From Roseiflexus sp034432635 (GTDB lineage Bacteria; Chloroflexota; Chloroflexia; Chloroflexales; Roseiflexaceae), in NCBI GenBank assembly GCA_034432635.1, contig DAOUBK010000034.1:1-64000 (forward strand): a DNA stretch of 64,000 nucleotides, written 5' to 3'. The position numbers and the translations under genes were made by a program. Positions 20,057-28,581 of the stretch are shown in pieces. The notes under the pieces were generated by a model. That model did not search any database, was not told where the DNA came from, and saw nothing but the letters and a program-made list of their open reading frames with translations. The first letter of the stretch is position 1; each line of letters opens with the position of its first letter.

Positions 20057-20395
20057 AGATGTGACTCCCCGCTACGATGGCCGGAGATAAACGGAGTGGA
20101 CGAGCCTCCTTCCGGTCTCTGCCCTGTACTATACAGAATAGGGAAGCGTTGCTTCAAGGGCATGAGATTACAGTCGAATTACGCACCGGGAAGTCGTGGA
20201 AATGCACCAGAACCAGGCTCTGGTTACGGGCAGAATGGAGAATCACAAGAAACACACGCTGTGGAAGACGCCGCGAAACGTAGCAGGTCGACCGCACCGT
20301 GTGTTTTTCAGGACATTCGGAGCGTGCCCGTCCCCTCTCCATTGCACAAGACGCCACACCCCCGAAAAACGTGACAACCCTTCTGCCAGGATTGG
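20057..20395. other. Intergenic stretch
   Basis: About 340 nt between the V4R gene and the beta-helix protein gene, both on the minus strand. The overlapping short ORFs here carry no recognisable domain. It probably contains the promoter of the beta-helix/regulator/kinase/hydrolase operon, but no convincing promoter was identified. Confidence 0.3.
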
Positions 20396-21043
20396 TCAGT
20401 CGATGGGGTCTTTGTCAATCGCAAAGATGCAGCGTTCGCATCCCATGCCCTGGCACTCGGTCTGCTCGATACGGAACGAATGCCCGCCAGTCACCCAGGT
20501 CAGCGCTTCTTCAAGGATACCTTGCGCCAGGTGCCCAACCGGGCGATCCGTTTTGCGACCCCAGCAGATCGGACATTTATCGATAATATAGAGGAATTGC
20601 CCTTTGCGCTCCTCGACGTGCGATGGTTGATCACTGAAGCGGTCGAATGTTTGCGCTGTTGCGTTGAGGACGATCTTCATCTTCATCGTCATCGGCATGA
20701 GCTTCAGTGCCAGATCAGCCATACCGAGGAGCGGACCGAACTCTTTCAGCCCCAGGTTGAATGCATAGCGCCCGGCGCGCAACTCCATGCCACGGGCGCC
20801 GCGTGGCCCGTACATCGTCTCCGTGGCTTTGGAGATCGCCGACAAATCCGAGAACGGAAATTCTCGCTTGAGATTGTTCGGCGGGTAGTTATTGACCAGA
20901 TGCCGGGTTCCGGCCAGATTCAACAGCGCATTGACGCCATTTCTGCCCATGACGTCCTCGAGGCTGATGAGATACAGACGGCCGATAAGATTGGGATAAT
21001 ATCGCACCTCAAGTTCATCTGCGCTGCCACGCTCGTCAGGCAT
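20396..21043 (-). CDS. V4R (4-vinyl reductase-like, BchJ-related) domain protein
   Basis: 215 residues from ATG 21043, chosen for AAGGAG 8 nt upstream; the longer ORF to 21103 has no such site. The C-terminal half has the V4R pattern: conserved Cys residues in KCPICWGR, then GILEEALTWVTGG and EQTECQGMGCERC with a final FAID. V4R domains bind small hydrophobic ligands or metals and occur in BchJ of bacteriochlorophyll synthesis and in transcription regulators. BchJ itself is not the main 8-vinyl reductase, so a ligand-sensing or carrier role is as likely. The gene points toward the beta-helix/regulator/kinase block. Confidence 0.75.
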   Translation of the reverse strand: MPDERGSADELEVRYYPNLIGRLYLISLEDVMGRNGVNALLNLAGTRHLVNNYPPNNLKREFPFSDLSAISKATETMYGPRGARGMELRAGRYAFNLGLKEFGPLLGMADLALKLMPMTMKMKIVLNATAQTFDRFSDQPSHVEERKGQFLYIIDKCPICWGRKTDRPVGHLAQGILEEALTWVTGGHSFRIEQTECQGMGCERCIFAIDKDPID

Positions 21044-21161
21044 TGCCCGGCTCCTTACGGGTCTCAGGAGTAAAGGATCGGTTAGCAATCGCCATTGCTT
21101 CAATGGCTTGCATCATTGTACACGAAGGGATAGGGATCGTCAACAGCATTCACGGAGGTTT

Positions 21162-21186
21162 ATCGTATGACACAACTTCATACGAT
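21162..21186. promoter_or_regulatory. Palindrome between divergent genes (operator candidate)
   Basis: A perfect 9-bp inverted repeat (ATCGTATGA / TCATACGAT) with a 7-nt spacer lies in the 318-nt gap between the V4R gene (minus) and the first glycosyltransferase (plus). The shape fits a dimeric regulator site. The left arm overlaps a possible 16-codon ORF (21167-21217) with CGGAGG in front, so a leader peptide or stem-loop is an alternative. The rest of the gap shows nothing else. Confidence 0.4.
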
Positions 21187-21361
21187 GAAGATTCGCAGCA
21201 CTGTGATGAGACTATGAACTTCGGTCACGGCTGTATGGCACACGGCAGGGTTATTCTGGGAAGCATCGCCAGCGGCTATAATGCCTGGCGAATGGTGTGA
21301 AGGCTGTCCAGAATTGCGCCGTGTGCAGACGCAGATGCGTCGCTGAGTGATTGGTCGTTGT

Positions 21362-22567
21362 ATGCGCATTGTCATGCTTGCTCCATTTGGCATCCACCCG
21401 AAAGGGACGCTGGCGGCGCGCATGTTGCCGCTGGCACAGGCGCTTGTGCGGCGCGACCATCGGGTCGTCATCGTTGCACCGCCGGTCCATAACCCCGAAG
21501 ATGCCGCAACATGCGTCGAATATGAGGGTGTGCCGGTGATCCATACTGCCGCACCGGGAGCGCTGGACGCGGCGCAGCAACCGCCGGCGTTGCTGCAAGA
21601 GACGCTGCGGCAACGTCCTGACGTCGTGCACCTCTTCAAACCGAAAGGGTACGCCGGTCTCGCGGCACTGGCGCTGCGTTATCTTCGTCCCACGCTGCCG
21701 CTGGTCGTGGACACCGATGATTGGGAAGGTCCTGGCGGCTGGAATGATCTGCTGCCCTATCCATCAGCGGCGAAGCGGCTGTTTGCCTGGCAGGAGCGCG
21801 ATCTGCCGCGTCGCGCCGATGCAGTCACCGTTGCCAGTCGCGCGCTCGAGACGCTGGTGTGGAGCATGGGCGTCGCGCCTGAGCGGGTCTTTTACCTTCC
21901 TAACGGCGTCAGACTTTCCACACCCGATATGCAACGTTCAACGTTCAATGTTCAACGTTCGACGCTCGACGCTCAACGTTCAACCTTCAACCTCCTCCTC
22001 TACACCCGTTTCTGGGAACTCGATATGTCCGAGGTGGTCGCAGCACTGGTCGGAGTCGCTGCCTGTTGCCCGAAGGTGCACCTGATTGTCGCCGGCAAGG
22101 GTGAACGTGGCGAGGAGAATGAATTACTGCGACTGGTTCAACGAGCCGGTCTTGCTCCAATCGTCGACTATCGCGGATGGTTGATGCCGGATCACATCCC
22201 GGCGACGCTGGCAGAAGCCGATGTCGCGCTCATGCCGATGCGGGATACGCTGATCAACCGTGCGCGCGGTCTGGCAAAGCTGCTCGAATTGATGGGCGCC
22301 GGTCTTCCGATTATCGCCAGTCGGGTGGGGCAGGCAGCCGAATATCTGGAGCACGGGGTAAGTGGCTGGCTCGTGCCGCCAGGGAACCCCAGAGCGCTGG
22401 CGGAGGCGGTGCTGCGCCTGATCGACGATGCCGACCTGCGACAACGCCTGAGTACTGGCGCACAGTACGCTGCCCGGCAGTACTCCTGGGACGCACTTGC
22501 CCCAATCGCTGAACGGGCGTATACGTGCACAGTGAAGGAACATTCGCCACACATTGGTGATTGGTGA
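21362..22567 (+). CDS. GT4-like glycosyltransferase carrying an in-frame heptamer array
   Basis: 401 residues from ATG 21362; an in-frame GTG at 21347 is less likely. The two-domain GT-B fold is visible: MRIVMLAPFGIHPKGT with LAxAL at the N-terminus, then RVFYLPNGV, and a C-terminal donor-binding half with LAKLLELMGAGLPIIAS and GWLVPPGN. It probably transfers a sugar from a nucleotide donor to a lipid-linked acceptor at the membrane. Residues 191-211, between the two domains, are three 7-residue repeats (QRSTFNV, QRSTLDA, QRSTFNL) encoded by nine heptamers of the family found between genes here. It opens the polysaccharide region. Confidence 0.85.
   Translation: MRIVMLAPFGIHPKGTLAARMLPLAQALVRRDHRVVIVAPPVHNPEDAATCVEYEGVPVIHTAAPGALDAAQQPPALLQETLRQRPDVVHLFKPKGYAGLAALALRYLRPTLPLVVDTDDWEGPGGWNDLLPYPSAAKRLFAWQERDLPRRADAVTVASRALETLVWSMGVAPERVFYLPNGVRLSTPDMQRSTFNVQRSTLDAQRSTFNLLLYTRFWELDMSEVVAALVGVAACCPKVHLIVAGKGERGEENELLRLVQRAGLAPIVDYRGWLMPDHIPATLAEADVALMPMRDTLINRARGLAKLLELMGAGLPIIASRVGQAAEYLEHGVSGWLVPPGNPRALAEAVLRLIDDADLRQRLSTGAQYAARQYSWDALAPIAERAYTCTVKEHSPHIGDW
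21932..21994 (+). repeat. Nine in-frame heptamers (CAACGTT) inside a glycosyltransferase gene
   Basis: Nine consecutive 7-mers, consensus CAACGTT (reverse complement AACGTTG), with variants CAATGTT, CGACGCT, CAACCTT and CAACCTC. The total of 63 nt is divisible by three, so the gene stays open. It is the same repeat as the intergenic GTTGAAC arrays but in the opposite orientation relative to transcription. Confidence 0.95.
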
Positions 22568-22768
22568 GTGCGGGATGTTCATTTCAACACGATACGCAGG
22601 GTTTTCGTAACCGAGGCGAAGACTCTCGACCACTGCGAGGATCACACCGGCAGCACGACGCGAATGCTTCGGTCTTATTATCAATTTGACTCCATGTCGA
22701 TCAATCGCATACCCTGACATCGCCATATACTACAGAGTGGCAACCGATCGCGAGGAGGTGGACTGGGG

Positions 22769-23881
22769 ATGTCCGAAGGCGATGTTAGTGTCGGACAAAC
22801 AGTGCGCACGCACGAGGCACACAATGCGCGTATGGCGATTCCCATCAATGATCCTCAGGCAGCACTGGCGTTCTGTCGCCGGCTGGCGGGGGTGCTGGCG
22901 GAGCATTCCAGCAACGGCGCCGTGCCGCAGCCATCGCCGCGTCTCTCGGTTGTTCTGCCGGTCTTCAACGAGCGCGAAAATCTGCCCGTACTCTACGAAC
23001 GGTTGGTGCGCGTGCTCGATGCTGCGAATCTGTCGTATGAACTGGTGTTTGTCGATGATGGGAGCCGGGACGGGAGCCGTGATGCGCTGTATGCCCTCGC
23101 AGATAGCGACCCGCGCGTTGTCGTCGTCGAACTGGCGCGCAATTTTGGGCATCAGATCGCAATCAGCGCCGGTCTTGACCACGCACGCGGCGATGGCGTC
23201 ATCGTTATGGACTCGGATCTGCAAGACCCGCCGGAGATGCTGCCGGAGTTCATTGCGCGCTGGCGCGAGGGATATGACGTCGTCTACGCAGTACGCGCAA
23301 GCCGGAAGGAGAGTCTGTTGCTGCGTGCTGCGTATGCACTGTTCTACCGCCTGTTGCGCTGGATTGCCAACATTGATATTCCCCTCGATGCCGGTGACTT
23401 TTGCCTGATGGATCGGCGAGTGGTGGAAGTGTTGACTGCAATGCCGGAACGTAACCGGTTTGTGCGCGGCATTCGCAGCTGGATCGGGATGAAACAGATC
23501 GGCTTGCCCTATGATCGTCAGGGACGTTACGCCGGGAAGCCGAAGTATACGTTGAGTCGATTGACCTATCTGGCACTCGACGGAATCGTGGCTTTCAGTT
23601 TTGTGCCGCTGCGGATCATCACCATCCTTGGCTTCATCGTCTCTGCCATATCGATTGCACTGGCGATTCTCTACACCGTGCAGCGCCTGGCGTTTGGGCT
23701 GACGCCGCCTGGGTTTCCAACGTTGATCGTGGCTATTTTCTTTCTGGCGGGCATTCAACTGATTACAATCGGGGTCATTGGTGAATACGTCGGACGTATT
23801 TATGAAGAAGTGAAACAGCGCCCACTGTATGTAGTCCGACGTGTGACGGAGAGGGTTGAACGTTGGAACGTTGAATGTTGA
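22769..23881 (+). CDS. GT2 glycosyltransferase, DPM1/GtrB-like, membrane-anchored
   Basis: 370 residues. The start has GAGGAGG upstream. The GT-A domain (about 50-280) shows LSVVLPVFNERENLP, VDDGSRDGS and the DxD block MDSDLQDPPEM. Two C-terminal hydrophobic segments (about 285-305 and 320-345) anchor it. Relatives transfer a sugar from UDP or GDP to undecaprenyl or dolichyl phosphate. The last eight residues (VERWNVEC) and the stop codon are encoded by the heptamer array that begins at 23855, so the original C-terminus has probably been replaced. It precedes a decayed DUF2029 gene and a GT4 gene. Confidence 0.88.
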   Translation: MSEGDVSVGQTVRTHEAHNARMAIPINDPQAALAFCRRLAGVLAEHSSNGAVPQPSPRLSVVLPVFNERENLPVLYERLVRVLDAANLSYELVFVDDGSRDGSRDALYALADSDPRVVVVELARNFGHQIAISAGLDHARGDGVIVMDSDLQDPPEMLPEFIARWREGYDVVYAVRASRKESLLLRAAYALFYRLLRWIANIDIPLDAGDFCLMDRRVVEVLTAMPERNRFVRGIRSWIGMKQIGLPYDRQGRYAGKPKYTLSRLTYLALDGIVAFSFVPLRIITILGFIVSAISIALAILYTVQRLAFGLTPPGFPTLIVAIFFLAGIQLITIGVIGEYVGRIYEEVKQRPLYVVRRVTERVERWNVEC

Positions 23882-23917
23882 ATGTTGGAACGTTGGAATG
23901 TTGAACGTTGAACGTTA
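23855..23917 (+). repeat. GTTGAAC/GTTGGAAC array at a gene 3' end
   Basis: About eight units of 7 or 8 nt (GTTGAAC, GTTGAAT, GTTGGAAC, GTTGGAAT). It starts inside the 3' end of the GT2 gene, supplies its TGA stop (23879-23881) and ends 54 nt before the next start codon. Confidence 0.92.
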
Positions 23918-23970
23918 TAAGGTCAGGTGTCGAACAAAAGGCGCTGTGTGCGGGAGCGGGAGGCTTGAGG

Positions 23971-24575
23971 ATGAGCCAACTACCTGAGCCTTTGTATGTG
24001 TTAGGCGGGTTCTGGAAAAACGAGAAGTGGACTCAATGTTATCTGCGTCTTTTGTACGCGATCATGATCGGGATCGCAGCTGCATTGCTCTGTTATCGCG
24101 CCAGGACTCTGCCTATGTATTATCCAGGTCCAGGTGATTTCAACTGGGCGCTTGACACTGCAACTGCCCTTATGCAGGGGAAAGGTCCTTATGCTTTTGA
24201 GCCATCATCTCTTAGAATACTCTATCCACTGCCGGTTGCATCGTGCCGATTCTAGTACTGCCTTTTGGTCCTGCGCTGGCGCTGGCTCTGATACGCTGGC
24301 AAGATGAGCGTGCGCGACTGCTGACAACAATGTCAATGCTGCCGTTTCGTGGAGTGTATGATCTAACAGCGCTCTGGCTTATCCCGCGATCACTTCATCG
24401 GGGATTCCTGCTGGTGACACTAAGCTGGTCAATACCGCTGTATGATTTTGGCATTGGTCTTCAGGTGCTTTCGGCATGGTCTGTTCCACTGCTGTTCCTT
24501 CCGGCGCTGGCATTTATTATATACGATGCATGGTGTGAAAGGCAGGGTCATGCGCATCCTGATGCTCAACAATGA
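23971..24575 (+). pseudogene. Deleted and frameshifted DUF2029-like membrane protein
   Basis: ATG 23971 with GGGAGG upstream opens MSQLPEPLYVLGGFW and a membrane segment, then GDFNWALDTATALMQGKGPY. This resembles the start of DUF2029/GT87 proteins such as the intact gene at 50727 (VWWLAARLWLSGVDPYG). It stops at 24253-24255. A second frame (24243-24575) carries the hydrophobic C-terminal part (LPFGPALALAL, LTTMSMLPF). Together they cover only about 200 of the usual 360 or more residues. A central deletion plus frameshift is therefore the best reading. The 3' end overlaps the next GT4 start, as in the intact copy at 51803. Confidence 0.7.
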
Positions 24576-25827
24576 GTTCCCGCCGCTTGGTGGCGGAACA
24601 GGATCGGTCAATCGGGCGCTTTTGCAGCGGTTGGCGCTCGTTGCCGATCTGGAGATCGACCTGTTCACTGCAGCGCTGGGACGCACACCAGAACGGGAGC
24701 AGTTCAGTGAACGCATCCGCCTGTACAAGGTTCCGGTTGCTAACCGTGATATTCACCATTCATCGAACCGGGAGTTACTCACATATGCGGCGCTGGCATT
24801 ACCGGCTGCACTGGCGCGACATCAGGCGCAGCCGTATGACTTCTGCTTTGCCTGGAGCGCCGTGCCAGCCGGTTGGGTCGCGCTGGCATTGCGCCGTCTC
24901 TGCGGATTGCCATACCTTGTTCGGGTGAGTGGACCGGATATCCCTGGCTTCGAGGAGCGATACGCGCGACTCTATCCAGTGCTGACGCCGATCATTCGAT
25001 CAGTATGGCGGAATGCGACGCTGGTCGTGGCGAAGTGTGACGGTGAAGCCGCAATGATCCGTCGGGTGGATCCATCGATCGCGCCGGTGCTGGCGCCGAA
25101 TGGCGTCGATGCTCGTGCGTTTCGCATGGCATCACCTCGTAGCAACGGTCCGCTGCGCATCATCTGCGTGGCGCGCCTGATCGAGCGCAAAGGGCAGCGT
25201 CATCTCCTGGCGGCGTTGCGCCTTCTGCGTGATGCCGGCGTGACCGCGACGGTCGAATTCGTCGGAACGGGTGATGCAGCGCAGAAATACCACGCCGAAG
25301 CCGCTCATTTGGGGATAGCCGATCAGGTGACGTTTGCCGGGTATGTGCCGCGTGAACAGATCGCAGACCATTATGCAGCAGCTGATGTGTTTGTGCTGCC
25401 ATCGTACAACGAGGGAATGAGTGTAGCAACGCTCGAAGCAATGGCAGCCGGGTTGCCACTGGTGATCACCCGCACCGGTGGCACTGCGGAACTGGTGCAA
25501 GAGGGAGAGAACGGGTTGACCTTTGCATGGGGTGATGTTGCGACTCTCGCACGGCACCTGGCATATCTTGCTGCAAACCGTGACGTGGTGCAACGGATGG
25601 GAGCAGCGTCACGACGCCGCGCGGAGCGGATGTCGTGGGATGCGGTCACAGCACGCTATCTGGAGATTTTCGACCGGATGCTGCACCAGGGTGTTCACGA
25701 GACAGCATGCGTGGTAGAATCCCTTCAGAAGCTTGACACAAGGAGGGACGCGCATGACAACCACCGAAGCGACGGCGCCAATCGACCTGACCCAGCCGCC
25801 GCCCGCCGAGTACCTGCCCGACTATGA
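24550..25827 (+). CDS. GT4 glycosyltransferase with overrun C-terminus
   Basis: 425 residues from ATG 24550 (MRILMLNNEFPPLGGGTG). GT-B features are LAPNGVD near the domain boundary, ICVARLIERKGQRHLLAAL, then VLPSYNEGMSVATLEAMAAG and the nucleotide-binding GLPLVITRTGGT. It is paralogous to the protein at 51803. The normal family end (EIFDRML) is at about 25683. The frame continues about 47 further codons through the promoter and start of the Uma2 gene, giving a 74-nt overlap. The native stop was probably lost when the Uma2 gene arrived, and the tail is likely non-native. Confidence 0.85.
   Translation: MRILMLNNEFPPLGGGTGSVNRALLQRLALVADLEIDLFTAALGRTPEREQFSERIRLYKVPVANRDIHHSSNRELLTYAALALPAALARHQAQPYDFCFAWSAVPAGWVALALRRLCGLPYLVRVSGPDIPGFEERYARLYPVLTPIIRSVWRNATLVVAKCDGEAAMIRRVDPSIAPVLAPNGVDARAFRMASPRSNGPLRIICVARLIERKGQRHLLAALRLLRDAGVTATVEFVGTGDAAQKYHAEAAHLGIADQVTFAGYVPREQIADHYAAADVFVLPSYNEGMSVATLEAMAAGLPLVITRTGGTAELVQEGENGLTFAWGDVATLARHLAYLAANRDVVQRMGAASRRRAERMSWDAVTARYLEIFDRMLHQGVHETACVVESLQKLDTRRDAHDNHRSDGANRPDPAAARRVPARL
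25712..25720 (+). promoter_or_regulatory. Extended -10 promoter candidate for Uma2
   Basis: TGGTAGAAT matches an extended -10 (TGn followed by TAnAAT). It lies 33 nt before the Uma2 start codon and inside the overrun 3' end of the GT4 gene. No convincing -35 is seen. A similar element precedes the second, broken Uma2 gene at 40823. Confidence 0.4.
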
Positions 25828-26647
25828 CCAGTTTGTCACCGAGGACGATGCGCCGGTGGACAACTTCTTCTCCGAAAAGCAGCAGCGCCTGTTGACCGAG
25901 CCGCTCTACAGCGCCCGCGTCGCCGAACGCCTCGGTCGCCCCCTCGTGGCGGCGGCGAATGTGGGCGTCTTCTACGGCGAAGGGCAGCCGCCGATTGTCC
26001 CCGACGCGCTCGTGAGCCTCGACGTGCACCTCGCCGCCGACCTGTGGCCCAAGCCGAACCGCTCGTACTTCATCTGGCGCTTCGGCAAGCCCCCCGATGC
26101 CGTCGTCGAGATTGTGTCGAACCGCGTCGGCGGCGAACTGGCACAGAAACGCGCGCGCTACGCGCTCCTCGGCGTGGCGTACTACGTGGTGTTCGACCCG
26201 CAGCGCCTGCTGGGAGCCGAGATGGTGCAGTGCTACGAGTTGCGCGGGCGGACGTACACGCCGTGCGCCGAGGGCTGGCTGCACGACCTCGGCTTAGGGG
26301 TGCGGCTGTGGGAGGGGGAGTACGAAGGGGTGCGCGCGATGTGGCTGCGCTGGTGCGACCGCGAGGGGAACGTCATCCCGACCGGAGCGGAACTGGCAGA
26401 GCAAGAGCGCCAGCGTGCAGAGCAGGAGCACCAGCGCGCCGAGCAAGAGCGGCAACGCGCTGAGCAGGAGTACCAGCGCGCCGAGCAAGAGCGGCAACGC
26501 GCTGAGCAGGAGCGCCAGCGCACCGAGGAAGAACAGCAACGCGCCGAGCAAGAGCGCCAGCGTGCAGAGCAGGAGCGCCAGCGCGCGGAACGACTGGCGG
26601 CGCGGTTGCGGGCGCTGGGGATCGACCCTGACGCCGAAGCAGGGTAG
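25754..26647 (+). CDS. Uma2-family (DUF820) PD-(D/E)XK protein with heptad tail
   Basis: 297 residues from ATG 25754, supported by AAGGAGGG 7 nt upstream. Residues 1-205 carry the Uma2 nuclease-like fold: VPDALVSLDVHL, then PDAVVEIVSN, the downstream Lys (QKRARYALLGV) and YYVVFDP. Residues 215-277 are nine heptads of the type AEQERQR, a long charged coiled coil, followed by RLAARLRALGIDPD. Uma2 proteins are common in cyanobacteria and Chloroflexota; their biological role is unsettled. It has its own likely promoter and interrupts the polysaccharide genes without obvious functional connection. A broken relative lies at 40900. Confidence 0.85.
   Translation: MTTTEATAPIDLTQPPPAEYLPDYDQFVTEDDAPVDNFFSEKQQRLLTEPLYSARVAERLGRPLVAAANVGVFYGEGQPPIVPDALVSLDVHLAADLWPKPNRSYFIWRFGKPPDAVVEIVSNRVGGELAQKRARYALLGVAYYVVFDPQRLLGAEMVQCYELRGRTYTPCAEGWLHDLGLGVRLWEGEYEGVRAMWLRWCDREGNVIPTGAELAEQERQRAEQEHQRAEQERQRAEQEYQRAEQERQRAEQERQRTEEEQQRAEQERQRAEQERQRAERLAARLRALGIDPDAEAG
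26396..26584 (+). repeat. Nine 21-nt repeats encoding a heptad coiled coil
   Basis: Nine 21-nt units encode AEQERQR-type heptads with variants H, Y and TEEEQQR. At the DNA level there is a partial 42-nt higher-order period (units with GAGCAAGAGCGG alternate with GAGCAGGAG). Such near-identical units are prone to copy-number change. Confidence 0.9.
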
Positions 26648-26659
26648 GAGTTGGTGGTC

Positions 26660-28564
26660 ATGTGCGGCATCTGCGGCATAGCCTCACCCGATCTTGTCCA
26701 ACCGGTCGATGCCGACCTGCTGCGGCGCATGAATGCGCACATCATTCATCGGGGTCCTGACAGCGACGGGTTTTATGTCGATGGCGGGTTTGGCATGGCA
26801 ATGCGGCGCCTGGCGATCATCGATGTGCGTGGTGGAGATCAACCGATCGGCAGTGAAGATGGACAGGTGCTGGTCACATTCAACGGCGAAATCTTCAATT
26901 TTCAGGAGTTGCGCCGCGATCTGGAGCAGCGCGGGCACCGCTTCGCCACACTCAGCGATACCGAAGTTATTGTTCATGGCTACGAAGAGTGGGGGGATGA
27001 TGCGCTGCTGCGCTTCAACGGCATGTTTGCGTGCGCGATCTGGGATCGACGACAGCGACGATTACTGCTGGCGCGTGACCGGATGGGGAAGAAACCGCTC
27101 TACTGGTGGCATCATCCGCTGCACGGGCTGCTGTGGGGATCGGAAGCGAAATGTATCCTGACTGCGCCCTGGGTTGAGCGACGGGTCGAGCCGCTGGCGC
27201 TGCATCACTACCTGACGCTTCAGTACACGCCAGACCCGCTGACCATATTCGCCGGAATCTTTCAGTTGCCGGCTGCGCATAAACTGATCTTTGAAGCCAA
27301 CCACCCGCCGCGTGTCGAACGCTGGTGGCAACTCAACTTCGAGCCGAAACTGCATTTGAGCGACAGCGAAGCGGCTGAGCAGGCGCGTATTCTGCTGCGC
27401 GAAGCGGTTGCGCAACGCCTGATCGCTGAAGTGCCGCTGGGTGCTTTCCTGAGCGGCGGCATCGATTCGTCGATCATTGTGGCGCTGATGGCGGAGCAGA
27501 TGAGCGCACCGGTCAAAACCTTCTCGATTGGCTTCGATGAGCCGCGCTTCTCCGAGACACGGTACGCTCGCGCGGTTGCCACACGGTACGAGACTGACCA
27601 TCACGAGTTCATCTTCCGTCCCACCGATCTGACAGCGACGATTGAAGCCGTGATCGACGCCTGCGACGAACCGCTGGCAGACCCGGCAGCACTGCCGTTG
27701 TTCGAATTGTCGCGTCAGACGCGGAAGCACGTGACCGTGGCGCTGTGCGGCGATGGCGGCGATGAAACACTGGCGGGGTATCAGCGTTACGCGCTCGATG
27801 GTCTGTTGCGACCATACGCGGCATTGCCAGCGTGGATCACTCGGCGAGCTGTGCCGGCAGCAGTCGGCATACTGCCCGATCCGGCATGGCTACCGGAGGA
27901 TCGCAGCCCCTTTACCGGACTGAAACGTCTGGCGCAGTGGTCGGCGACGAATCCCAAGGCATCGCTGGTGCGCTGGGGATCGTACTTCAGCCATGAGGCA
28001 AAACTGGCGCTCTACACCGACCAGTGGCGTGATACATTTGCGCATGTTGATACGGCAGATGTGATCGCTGCCGCCTACGATGAAGCGCGTGCCGCTGGTC
28101 GCCTCGACCGGACGCTCTACGCCGATCATGTTACCTATCTGGCAGGTGATCTGCTACCCAAGACCGACCGGATGAGTATGGCGCACGCTTTTGAGGTTCG
28201 TGCGCCATTCCTCGACGACCGCTGGATCGAATGGACGGCACGACTACCGGAGCGTTTCAAGGTGCGCGGCAGACAAACAAAATGGTTGCTCAAAGCCGCT
28301 TTCGCCGACAAACTACCGCCTGTCATCGCGGCGCGCGGCAAGCAGGGGTTCAGCGTTCCGGTGGGGCAATGGTTGCGCGGCGAGTTGCGCTCATGGGCGC
28401 GCGAGCGACTGCTGGACAATCCCACCTTGCGCGCATGGTTCCGTCCTGAGGCGATTGCCCGATTGCTGACCGAGCACGACAGCGGTCGGATCAACCACGG
28501 GAAACGCTTGTGGGCGCTGGTACTGTTTGGCGTGTGGGGAGAGCGTTACAGCATCACGTGTTGA
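26660..28564 (+). CDS. asnB: Asparagine synthase-type glutamine amidotransferase
   Basis: 634 residues from ATG 26660, so that Cys2 of MCGICGI becomes the N-terminal nucleophile. The class II glutaminase domain covers about 1-210 (HRGPDSDG, FNGEIFN). The synthetase domain follows with the ATP-pyrophosphatase loop LSGGIDSS near 260 and CGDGGDE. In polysaccharide clusters such enzymes often amidate sugar carboxylates instead of making free asparagine, as proposed for WbpS-type proteins. That role is inferred from context. It starts 13 nt after the Uma2 stop. The second copy at 45100 is divergent (665 residues) and is not a recent duplicate. Confidence 0.9.
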   Translation: MCGICGIASPDLVQPVDADLLRRMNAHIIHRGPDSDGFYVDGGFGMAMRRLAIIDVRGGDQPIGSEDGQVLVTFNGEIFNFQELRRDLEQRGHRFATLSDTEVIVHGYEEWGDDALLRFNGMFACAIWDRRQRRLLLARDRMGKKPLYWWHHPLHGLLWGSEAKCILTAPWVERRVEPLALHHYLTLQYTPDPLTIFAGIFQLPAAHKLIFEANHPPRVERWWQLNFEPKLHLSDSEAAEQARILLREAVAQRLIAEVPLGAFLSGGIDSSIIVALMAEQMSAPVKTFSIGFDEPRFSETRYARAVATRYETDHHEFIFRPTDLTATIEAVIDACDEPLADPAALPLFELSRQTRKHVTVALCGDGGDETLAGYQRYALDGLLRPYAALPAWITRRAVPAAVGILPDPAWLPEDRSPFTGLKRLAQWSATNPKASLVRWGSYFSHEAKLALYTDQWRDTFAHVDTADVIAAAYDEARAAGRLDRTLYADHVTYLAGDLLPKTDRMSMAHAFEVRAPFLDDRWIEWTARLPERFKVRGRQTKWLLKAAFADKLPPVIAARGKQGFSVPVGQWLRGELRSWARERLLDNPTLRAWFRPEAIARLLTEHDSGRINHGKRLWALVLFGVWGERYSITC

Positions 28565-28581
28565 TCCTGACAAGGTATCAA

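Noticed and set aside
22124..22726. 200-codon minus ORF at the end of the first glycosyltransferase
   Set aside because: Most of it mirrors the glycosyltransferase gene. The N-terminal 50 codons (22570-22726) read smoothly but match no family, so no gene was called.
26233..26745. Minus-strand ORF of 170 codons over the Uma2 coiled coil
   Set aside because: Ser/Arg/Cys-rich mirror of the repetitive plus-strand gene; no ribosome-binding site.
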